In this document: positions 51,501-62,400 of the stretch, one piece after another
How positions within the stretch are numbered: the stretch's first letter is position 1
Layout: the number at the start of each line of letters is the position of its first letter
Source: Diacronema lutheri
Lineage: Eukaryota > Haptophyta > Pavlovophyceae > Pavlovales > Pavlovaceae
Direction of reading: 5' to 3'
DNA: 64,000 nucleotides
Assembly: GCA_019448385.1 (NCBI GenBank)
Contig: JAGTXO010000067.1
Coordinates: forward strand, 62,001 to 126,000
The notes under the pieces: generated by a model
What the model was told of the DNA's origin: nothing
The model's database searches: none
Seen by the model: the letters and a program-made list of their open reading frames with translations, nothing else
Program-made: the position numbers and the translations under genes

Positions 51501-53410
51501 AAGGGTGCGCGCGCGCGCGCGCGCGCCGCGGCTGCTCCGCTCGACACGGCGCCGCCCGCGGCGGCCGGCGCCGTCCCGCCGCTCGAGCCGCAGCCCGAGC
51601 GCCGTGCAGCCGACGCCGCGGCCGCCGCAGCGGCGCCGGCGGCCGGCGACGACGGCGTGGCACGCGCGCTCGCAGCCGCAGCGCGCGGCGACGGCCTCGA
51701 CGGCGTCGATGGCGCCGACGACCTCGTTTGCGCGCCGTGCGACCGAGGCTGCGCGCACGCACGCGACGGCGGCTGCTGCGAGCCTGCCGCGCGCAGCTCG
51801 CCCGACCAGTGCCCGCGCGCACCGCCGCGGCGCGCACGGCGGGCGGCAAAGCGCGCGCGCGACCGGCTGCGGAGATCAATCGACAGGTCAGAGCGGGCTG
51901 TCGGCCGCCGATTGCGTGGCGGCGACGCGCGCCGCGAGCGCAAGCGCAGGTGCGCGACGGGCGGCCAGCACGCACCGCAGCCGCTCCGCCGCGCGAGTCG
52001 CAGCCCGCCGTCGCGCACCGATCGGCCCTCGGCCGAGCATGCCGCCGAGCCTGCCGCCGAGCCCGACAGCCCCCACCGCCGCCCGTGTGCCGGTGCCGCC
52101 GTCGCCGTCGCCACTGTCCGGTGCGCCGTCGGCATCTTCGCGAGTGTCGTCGCCGCCTCTGCCGTCCGGGCCGCCATTGCTCCGGCCGCTCGCCCGTCTG
52201 CAGCCACCGCCTTTTGGCTCGTCGCCGTGTGCTCGGCCGCCGCATGGGCCGCCTTCGCCTCCGCCGCCCGCCCGACCGCCGCCTTGGCCGCGCCGCAGCC
52301 TGCCACGCAATCGTCGGCCGCCGAGCCCACCGCCGCCGCGCCAGCCCCCGCCCAGCCCGCCGCTGCCGAGCCAGCCGCTGCCCAGCCCGCCGCGGCCGAG
52401 CCCGCCGTGGCGCAGCGCGACGTCCAGTCCGCCGCCCCGGCGCTGCTCGCGTGGGCGGGCGACGCGGCTGCGCTCCGGCTGGCCGATGCCGCCGCGCGCG
52501 CCGGCATCCCGCAGGCAGAGGTGGACTGCATTGCGGGCGGCGACATGCTCGCCTCCACTGTGGACGCTTGCTGCGAGGTCGTGCTGCGCGTGCACGGGCA
52601 GGCCGGCGAAGGGCGCGTCTGCCACGTACCGCTTGCCGCTCAGCCCGCGGTGTTCCAGGACGGCGCCGAGCGCGCCGCGCTGCTGCACCGCCTGCACAGC
52701 GAGGCGACGACGCAGGCGGTCATCGGCATGTGGAGCCCGCCGGGCGGGCGCGGCGGTGCGGGCAGTGACGATGGCACGCCGCCCGCCTCCGGCCATTTCA
52801 CCGCGTTGCGCCTCGTGCGCGTCGCGCGCGCGGGCGAGCATCGCTACGACGCGGTGCTTGTCGACACGCTCGCGTCGCCGAGCAGGCAGGCGCTCAAGCG
52901 TGCCAGGTCGATAACCGCCACGCTGCACGCGGCGGGCCTCGACGTCTTGCCCGTGCGCCGCGCGCGGCTGCTCGACAACGCGGCGCAGCGTGGCGCGACG
53001 TGCGGCCTCGCCGTGGTGGGCGCGCTCAACGACGCCGCGCTCGCTGCGGCGGGCGGTGCATCCGCGCCGCGCACGTTCAGCGTGGCGGACATGTACGCTG
53101 TTGGCGAGCACCTCCGCGTCGCGTTGACTGGCGCGGTCAGCGGGCGTGCGCCGAGCGGCGCCTGCGCCGGGGCGGGCGCGGTGCGCGGCGGGGGCAGCCG
53201 CGATCGCGCTGCCGAAGCGCCGCGGCAGACGCGCGGCGCCAAGGCCGCCGCAGACGCCGCCGCCGCTGCCGCCGTTCCGCCGCCGCCGCCACCTCCGCCG
53301 CCCGCGCTGGGCGCCGCCGCCGCCACCACCACCGCCGCTGCCGCTGCTGCCGCCGCCGTGGCCGCGCCGCCACCGCCGCCACCGCCGCCGCGTGCCGGCG
53401 ACGAGGGCGA

Positions 53411-53458
<48 letters not shown>

Positions 53459-56400
53459 GCGCACGTTCTTGAAGCTCGCGCCCAGGGCGCGCGCGGCCGC
53501 CTCGGCGCGCGAGGCGTTGCGCGCCGCGTGTGCGCGCGCGGACGCGGCGGCGTCGTCACACGCGTCGGCGCCGCACGCGCCCGCCGATGCGCGACGCCGG
53601 CGGCGCGCGGGCGCAGGCGAGCTGGCGCTCGCGGCTGCGCGCGCGCTCGCCTCGACGGAGCACGGCGATTTGACGGACGACGCGCTCGAGGCCGCCGTCG
53701 AGCAGGAGCTGGGCGACGAGCGCGGCCAACTGCTGCTGTGCACGCGGGGCGCAGCGGCGCAAAGGCCCGCGCTTTGCCGGCTCCTGAAGCACGCGTGCGC
53801 GTCGGCGCGCGCGGCGAAGCGCGCGCAATTCACGGTGTTCGTCGTGCGCGCGGCCACGCGCGGCGAGCGGGGGGGCGCCGCCGCGAGGCGCGTGGACTCG
53901 GTGGTCGAGCTGTCGTGCGCGCTGCACGAGAAGGCGGGCGCGCTCGGCGGCCTCCAGAGCGTCTGTGTGCGTGGCTTTGCCCTCGAGCGCCGCCGGACAC
54001 TCGACGCTGGCGCCGAGGCCGGCGCGTCCGCCATCGGCCAGGACGAGCAGGTCGAGGCAGAGGCGGGCGAGGCGTGCGTCGCCGGCGTGACGATGGCCAA
54101 GCAGCTGCGTCAGTTTGCCGAGCAAGCTGCCCGCGACGACGTGCTCTTCCGCGTCGCCGTGTCCGAGGCCGACGCCCACGCCCGGCTGGCGCGCGTTGCG
54201 GGTGACGATGTCGGCGCGTACAGCGTCGTGCTCGCAGTCGCCGGGCTCGTCTGGCTGGCCAAGGCCGACGAGGTTGCGCCGGCGGCCGCCCAGTCCGCCG
54301 CCGCGCCGCCCGCCGCCCCGCCTGCTGCCGCCACGTCCGCCGACGCCGAGCGCGACGCCTCGCCTTCCGACCGCCTGCGCGCGCTGACGCTCGCCGTGCG
54401 AGTCGCGCTCGCGCGCGGCGTGCTGCGCCACCTCCTCGCCGACGCGTCGCCGGGCGCGTCCGCGACCGCTGGCGGTAGTTGCGCGACGCCCGTCGACGCG
54501 GCCGCGTCCGACGCCGCGCCGCCCGCCACGGGCGTCGTGACGAGTGGCGTCGCGGCGGGCGCTGTGGCGGCCGCACCGGCTGCTGCGGGCGGTGCGACGG
54601 CGGGTGCATCGCCCATCACGCGGCCGGCGAAGCGCGCGCGGCGCACGCTCACCGCCGCTCCAGCCGCCTCGGCCGTTGCGGCCGCTGGAGGCGCACGCGC
54701 GGGCGCACGCGGCGCGGCCGGCGCGCCTCGCGCGCGCGCCGCGCGCGCGCCGGCCGAGTACGTCTGGCTTGCCATCGCGCGCCGGATGCTGGCGGCGCGA
54801 CACGCGGCGGCCGCGGGCGGCGACTTTGTCGCGTCGTGCGTCGCCGCGATGCAGGCCGAGTACGGCGACGGCTGTGCCGTCGTCGTCGGCGACGCGCCTG
54901 GTGACGCCTTGGTCGAGGCTGCGGCGGCGGCGCTGCTCGAGGGCAAGCACGCGGCGGTGAGCCTCGGCTGCGTCGACCGGCCGGCGGTGCTCGTCGTGCA
55001 GCGCGCCGTGGACGCGCCCACGTCGCGCGTGCACGGGTGGTGCGCGCACGCGGCGGGCGCCGCCGAGTTTGACGAGGGCGCCGCGCACGGCGTGTTCAAC
55101 GCGATCGTCGAGCGCGCGTGGGCGCTGCGTCCGGACCCGGCCGACGGCAGCCCGCCGCCCACGCGCACGTGGGAGGTCGAGCGCATCGCTGACGACGCGC
55201 CCGACCAGGCGGGCGTGGCCGCGCTGCGCGTGCTCTACGCGCTCGTCGCGGCGCACGGCCGCTACCGCTCGGCCGCCGCGCTCTTTGGCGCGCTCGCGCA
55301 GCTGCACGCGCCCGACGCCGCCGGCGCGCGCGCGGAGGTCGTCGCGGCGGCGTGCGCGGTGCCGCACGGCGCGCGGCCGGGCGCCGCGCCGGCGGCCGCG
55401 CGGGACGACGCGAGGGAGCGCGCATGGGAGGGCGCTCAGATCGCCGCGCTCGCCGTCGGCGCGGACGCTGCGCGCAGGCGTGTCGCGCCCGTGCGCGCGC
55501 TCGTCGACGCGCTCGGCACGCCACCGACCTCGGCGATCACGGGCGGGCCGGCGGTGCGGCTCGCGGGCGCGGGCGACGGCGGCCACGGTGCACGGTGGGT
55601 GGGCGGGCAGGCGGCGACGCCCGCCGAGCAGCTGCCGAGGGAGCTGCTGCGCGCCTACCACGAGGCGGTGCTGTGCGTCACGCCCGGCAGCCTCCAGCTC
55701 GGCCCGGCGGCGCTCGACGCGGTCACGCGGCCGCGCGAAAACGACACGCTGGAAGGCCTCCTCGCGCGCGTCAGCTGGCAGTGCGGCGCGAGGGCGAGCA
55801 CGTGCGCCATGCTCGCCACGTTTTCCGAGCAGGCGGGCACCGGCTCGCGCGTCGCGCTCAAGGCCCTCCGCACGAGCTCCGACCTGGCCGGGCTGACGGC
55901 GGCTGCGGTCGGGCAGCAGGCGCCGCAGACGCCGCCGCCGCCGCTGCTCGTGATGCTCGGCCGCTGCCCCAGCCCGCTCGTCGGCGGCGGCCTCTTCCCG
56001 CCCGACCGCGCGACGGGCGAGCCGGCGGTGCACGCGGCGACGTCCGAGCTCGCCGTCGAGCTGCTGCGCGACGCGCGCGCGCTGGCCGGCACGGACGGGC
56101 GGCTCGTCGTGCTGTGCCTCGAGGCGTCCAACCCGCTCTGGTTCTGCCCCAAGGTGCGCGAGCTCGAGCTGCCGCGGACGCGGTCGGACGGCGTGCGCGC
56201 GTCCGGCTGCACCTGCCCTGCGACGTGCAGCGATGCGCGCGGCGCGGCGGGTGGCGCTGCCCGCGGCGCATCGACGCGGCCGGCGGCGCGCGCGATCAAC
56301 AAGGCGGTGCTCGACCACTTCGTCGCGCTTTTCGGCCGCGAGGGCTTCGCGACCTTTGAGTTTGCGGGCGGCGGCGAGGCGAGCTGGCTGTGCGACAGCG

Positions 56401-59400
56401 CGGCCGGCAAGACGACCGTCGCGGCGTGCGCGTCGCTCCCGCCGCGCATGGGCGATGGGCAGCTGGCCATCCGGCGGCACACGCTCGGCACGGGCGCCGA
56501 CGCGCCGGCGCACGCCGTCGTCTCGCTCCGCGTCGCGCACGTGAGCCACGCCATCCGCCGCGCGGCGGACGACGGCGGCGCGCGCGCCGAGCGGATGGCG
56601 CGCGCCGCGCGCGCGTTTTGCGATGTGGCGGCCGCGCTGCGCGTCGACGCGATCCTGGCGGAGGTGCCCGAGGACCGCCCGACGGGCACGCCCTTCCTTG
56701 GCGGGCTGCTCGAGTTTTGGAACAAACGCCACGGGAGCTCGACGGCGCCAGCCACGCTCGCGCTCGGAGACGTGCGCGAGGTGGCCAAGCGGACGGCCGA
56801 CGCAGCGGCCGGCCGAGCGGACGAGGTCCCTGCGGCTGGCCGTCCGCAGGTCGCGGCGCGCGCGTGCGCTGGCGCGATTGGCGGCGGCGCGGGCGCGGCG
56901 GGCGCCTCGGACGCTGCGCCCCGTGCACTGGCGGGCGCGTCGGGTGCGCGCACGGACGGCGGCCCTGCCGACGCACCGCGCCAGCTGGAGAGCCGCTACG
57001 GCGAGGCGAGCAAGCTCGACCTACCCCAAGATTCCACTACGGGCTGCGTCCTCGACGCTCGCGAGGCCCAGGACCGCGCGCGCGTGCCTGCTGCGCCCGA
57101 CGGCACAGCGCTGCGCCGCGTGCTCGACGCCGTCGGCGCGGGCGCGCCCGCGCAGCGCAGCCCGCGCTGGCACGACGAGCGATGGGAGGAGGTCACGGGC
57201 AGCAAGGTTGGCGACGTCGTGAACGACAACGCCGGCGTCGCGCACGAGACGCTCACCGACGAGTACGTGCACCGGCGGCGGCGCGAGGTGCGGACCAAGG
57301 CGACGACCGCGGGCATCCTCGGCGAGGCCGTCGCGCTGCGCAAGCTGGCGGCCGCGTACGGCATCACCGTCGTGTGCAACCTGCCGATGGTGCGTGCGGA
57401 CCCGCACGACAAGAGCGCGCCGTTCGCCTTCTCGCCGGACGGGCTCGCCATCCTCCCCGAAGACAACGAGCAGGTCCTCGTCGAGGTGAAGACGCTCACC
57501 AAGGCGGACGCCAAGGCGCACGAGGACGGGCCGCCGCAGCCGCACCGCGATCAGCTGCAGCTCGGCATGCACGTCCTCGGCGTGCGCAAAGCGCTCTACG
57601 TGCAGTACCTCAGGCACGAGGACCGGATCGTCGTGCACGTCGTGACGCGCGGCGTCGGCTGGCTTGCATTCGCGCAGCCGAGGGTGCAGGCCTTCTGGGC
57701 GCGCGTCGTCGAGCGGCGCGCGCGGCTCGAGCGCGCGCGCGCCGACCACCCGGCTGCGAGCCGGCGGCACCGGCGGCAGCAGACGCCGGCCGGGCCGCCG
57801 CTCGTGCTCGCGCTGGACGGGCGCATCCCCGCCGCGCGCGCCGCCGCGCTGCACGCCGTCGCGCACGGCACCGCGAGCGCGGCGGCGGTGGCGGCGACGG
57901 CGGCGACGGGCGACGCGACGGCGTTGCAAGACGCGATCGCGGCGCTGCGCGCGCCCGTCGGCAATGCGGCGATCGACAGCGCAGCGCGTGCGGAGCGCGC
58001 GGCCGTCGAGCGGGCGATCGCGTACCTCGGGCAGCCGGCAGGCGACGCCGCCGCCCGCGGCACGGCCGAGGCGGCCGAGGAGGAGAGGACGGTCGACGCC
58101 GACATCTGCGCGTTGCTGCACCAGCTCGGCGCGAGCGTGGCGCACGTGCACGTCGAGGACGCGGATTGCGTCACGCGTGAGCACTGGGGCGGGGCGGTGC
58201 TCGCTGCAGCGGGCGACCCGTCGAGCGCCCCCGCCATTTCGAGCGTCATCGTCGCGCACATCGTGCGGCTCGCCGGCTTTGGCGTCGAGCTCCCGCAGTC
58301 GATTCGCGTCGCCCCCAGCACGGCCGACTGGCACGAGGGCTGGCTCGACGTGCAGTGCGTGCTGCTGCGCACGCGCCGGCGCGGGCGGCGCGACGACGAC
58401 TTTGTGGCCGTCGTCAGGCGCGGTGGGCGCTGGTTTGCGTGCGAGCCCGGCCGCGCGCGGCGGCTGCAGTGGCGGTCGGTCCTGCGCCGCGCGCGCGGCG
58501 GCGTCGACGGGACCGGCGAGGAGGCGTTCGCGGTCGTCTACGTGCGGCGCGGCGACGCGGCCGGCGACGCGGCTGGCGACGCGCAGGCCGAACGGGCGCG
58601 CGGCGGGCGCGCGCGCAGGCGCACGCGCGGCGGCACGCGCAAGCGCAAGCGCGGCGCCTCCGCCGGGCTCGAGGCGGCCGCGCCCGCCGGCGCGCCGGCG
58701 GGCGCTGCTCACCGCCCGCCCGCCAGGCGTGCCACGGTCGCCGCGCGCACCACGCGCTCTGTGACCGACGCGCGGCACTCGGCGCCTGCCGCCACGGTTG
58801 CACCTGTCTTCGACTGGCGCGCCGGCCGCCCGCCCCCTGCCGCCGCCGCCGCCGCCAAGCGCGGCCAGGCGCTCGAGCCGGGGCAGTTCGCGCGGCCGCG
58901 TGGGCGCGCGCCATGGGGCAAGGTCTGGGACAGAGTCTCGGGTGCGTGGGCGGACAAGCCGACTGGTGCTGCCGTCGCCGCCGCGCCGCCGCCGCTGCCG
59001 CCCGCCGCCGCGCCGCCGCCCGCCGCCGCGCCGCCGCCCACCGCCGCGCCGCCGCCCGCCGCCGCGCCGCCGCCCGCCGTCGCGCCGCCGCCCGCCGCCG
59101 CGCCGCCGCCGCCGCCGCCACCGGCGGCGCTCGGCCGCCGGCAGCACGTCGGCGCGGGCGGCAGCGCGGCGGGCCGGCGGCTCGCGGCCATCGCACGGCG
59201 GCAGCGCGGCGTGCGCGCGCCGCCGCCCGCCGCGCGCTTCCTCGCCACGCTGCCGCCACCGCCACGCGACGGCCTCGCGCGCACGAGCAAGCAGGCGCGC
59301 GCGAGGCGCAACGCGGACGGACGGCCGGCGCACGCGCGCGCGGCCAACGCGCGCGCCTTCTACCGCGGCGTGGAGCTCGGCGTGCACGCGACGCGCGCCA

Positions 59401-62400
59401 TCGTCGACGCGCGCCACGCCGACCTGCCGCAGGCCGTCTTCGTGGCGGAGGCGCGGGCGATCGTCGCGCGCTCCGCCGGCGGCGGCGCGCTGCTCGCGCC
59501 GGACGACGTGCGCGACCTGTGCGACGCGCAGACGGACGCCGATCGCGCTGCGATCTGGGCGTCGGTGGGCGCGCACGAGGCGACGCGCATCTTCGCGCTC
59601 GTCACGCGCAACGCGAGCTTGGCGGGCGCGGCGCTGCTCGTGCTGCACACGCCGGCGGGCGCGCCGGCGCGCGCGCTCGGGCTCGTGGCGACGCGCTCGC
59701 GCGCGCCGTCGACGGGCGCGCCGCGCGACGCGCACAGGGCGCTGGTGCAGCGGTTGGACGTGCTGATGGACGCGATCGCCGCGGCGCGAGGCGCGTCGCC
59801 GCTCGAGCTCGAGCTCGCGCTCGCGCCCGAGCCGCAGAGCGCGTGCAACGCGCGTGCGGCCGCGCTGCTCTGCCTGCAGGCCGTCGCGGACGCGAGCGGC
59901 CGTCCCGCCGCTGAGGACGCGCTGGCCGCGCTCGACGACGCGCGCGGCATCGACCGGCACTGCCACGCCGTCCGGCAGCAGATCGAGGCGAAGCTCGCGT
60001 GGCGGCGCGCCGACGGCGCCGTCGGCGTTGACGGCGCCGACGGCGCGCCCGCGCTCGCGCCTGCCGCCGCACCGCCGGCGTGCGCGCCGGCGCACGCTGC
60101 CGGCGAGGCGGCGGTCGACCAGGCGATCGTCACGCGGGTGCGCGACGCGCTGCGCGCGTGGGCGACGACTGGCACCGCGCCCAGCGCGGCGGTGCTCGAC
60201 GACGCCTGCGCCGCGTACACGGCCCGCGCACGCGCGCGCAAGGACGCGCGCACGGCGCTGGGCCCGACGCGCGCGGCCGAGCTGCTCGCCGCGGCCGCGC
60301 GCGGCGGAGCCGACGGGGCGGATGCCGCGCGCGCGCTGCTCGGCGGCACGCCGCGCCTGCTCGTCGTGCTCCTCTGCGTGCCCGTCGCCGCGCCGTCCGG
60401 CGAGCCGCCGCGCCCGGTCGGGCTGCTCGTCGCCGACCGGCCGACGGACGACTCGCGCCCGGCCGCGCTCGTGCGCTACGACTTTGCGCCGCTCGACGCG
60501 GACGTGGCCGTCGCGGTCGGCGCGCATGCCGTCGCGCTGGCCAGTGCGATCTGGCCGCTGCTCGCGGCCGAGGGGGAGCCGCGGCCATCGCCCGTCGTGC
60601 GCTCGCAGCCGCGCGGCGGCGACGATGGCGCGCGTGCGCTCGCAACGTTCGCGTGCCTCGACGCGCTGATGACCGCCAGCGTCGGCGCGCACGGCCTCGC
60701 GGGCGGCGCGGGCATGCTGCCCGCGCTGGTCGCGCGAGGCGCCGCGGCCGCCCAGCGCGAGCGGCAGCTGCGCGCGGCCGCCGAGAGGCTGGGCGGCACG
60801 GTCGCTGGGTGGCCGGACACGGGCGCGAGCGCGGCGGGCGCGAGCGTCGACGAGGAGGCGCGCACGTACGAGGTCGAGGCGGTCGTCGACGAGCGCCGCA
60901 AGGCGGGCAAGAAGGTGACGTTCCAGTTCCGGATCAGGTGGCGGGGCTACGACGAGAGCGCCGACACGTGGGAGCCTGAGGCCAACGTGAGCAGGGACCT
61001 CGTCGCCCAGTTCCGCAAGACGCGCGACGAGCAGAAGCGGCGCGCGGGCGTATCGGGCAGCGGCAGCGGCGGCGCGGGCGCGGCGTCGGCATTGGCGTCG
61101 GCGCCGCTTCGCGCGCACGGCGAGTCGGGCGCCGCGGGCAAGCGCGCCGCGGCGGGTGCCGCCGCGAGCGCGCGCGACGCCGCGGGCGCGCGCGCGCCGA
61201 GCGTTCCCCGCGCGCGCGGCGTCGAGCGCGCGCGCGTGGACGAGCCCGCTGCGCCGAGCGCGCGCGCCGCCGGCGGCGCGACGGCGCGCACGCGCGTCAG
61301 CGTGCTCCCGGGCTTCGTGGTCAAGCGCTCGACGCTCAACGCGGGGCCGCAGGCGGTGACGGCGCAGCCCGGTGCGCGGAAGGAGCTGCGGCGCATCGCG
61401 GCGGCCGTGCACAGGCTCACGACACAGGCGTACCGCGTCATCAACAAGGTGGTGCGCGACGAGGCTGCGGTGGCGAGCGCGCAGGCCGTCGGCGCGGCGT
61501 CGGGCGGCCCGTCGACCAGCGTGCACACGTCGACCACGATGGACAAGGGAACCGTCCGTGCGATCTTCTCGGCCATCGGCTGGCACAAGGACGAGAGCAC
61601 GTACGGTGCAGCGCCCCGAGGCAAGCCCGCCGAGCAAGCCGCCGCGCAGACCAAGGCGGCGACGGCGCGCGCCGTCGGCGAGATGGCCGAGGGCGTCCAG
61701 CCCGTCTGCGCGGTGGGCCTCACGGAGATCCTCGAGGCGGAGGCGACGCAGGTGTCCACCGCGTGCCTGATGCATCCATCGCGCGTCGTGAACGGGCTGC
61801 TCCGCGACGTCGTCCGCGCGGCAGTCGAGCGCGACGAGGCGCTCGTCGCGCTGCCCGAGATGCAGCGAAACGCGCGCGTGCGCGAGCTGTGCGAGCGGCT
61901 GCTGCGCGGCGACGTGGAGGGCGCGCGCGTCGGCTGCCCCGCCGCGCTCGACCGCCACCTGCCCGACATGGTCCTCCACAAGATCGACTACAAGTGCACG
62001 CCCACGAAAAGGTGGAACTACGACCGGCACACGACGCGCTACTTCCTCGTGCAGATCCGCACCCTGCAGCACGTGGCCGAGGGGCAGGCGCTGCTCTGCC
62101 GGCTCGCGCACATCCACACGCAGCTGACCGGACGGCCGCCGCGGTACAATGTGGCGCCGCTGCGCACGCACAATGTGCGCGCGAGGCGTGGCTGCCGCTG
62201 CCGCCGCCGAGCGCCCAAGCGCGCGCGCCGCCGCCGTGCGCGCCGCCCCGCGGCCAGGTTGGTCACGCGCCCGCGCGCTCGCGCGCCGCGCGCTGCGCGC
62301 AGGTGCCGCGCAACGTGCGCCTCGCCGCGAGCGCCATCTGGGTGACGCTTTCGGATGACGAGCGCAAGGAGCTGCGCGCGCGGCTCAAGGCGCTGGACCT

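Noticed and set aside
53556-62171. Very long minus-strand open frames (over 1,000 and 1,700 residues) opposite the giant gene
   Set aside because: Composition is Arg/Ala/Gly-rich without motifs. In DNA near 75 percent GC the complement of a coding frame rarely holds stops; the recognisable domains are all on the plus strand.
50118-62174. Giant frame as a mere GC artefact
   Set aside because: Independent domain matches at four places in the same frame, and intron phases that fit on both sides, are unlikely by chance.
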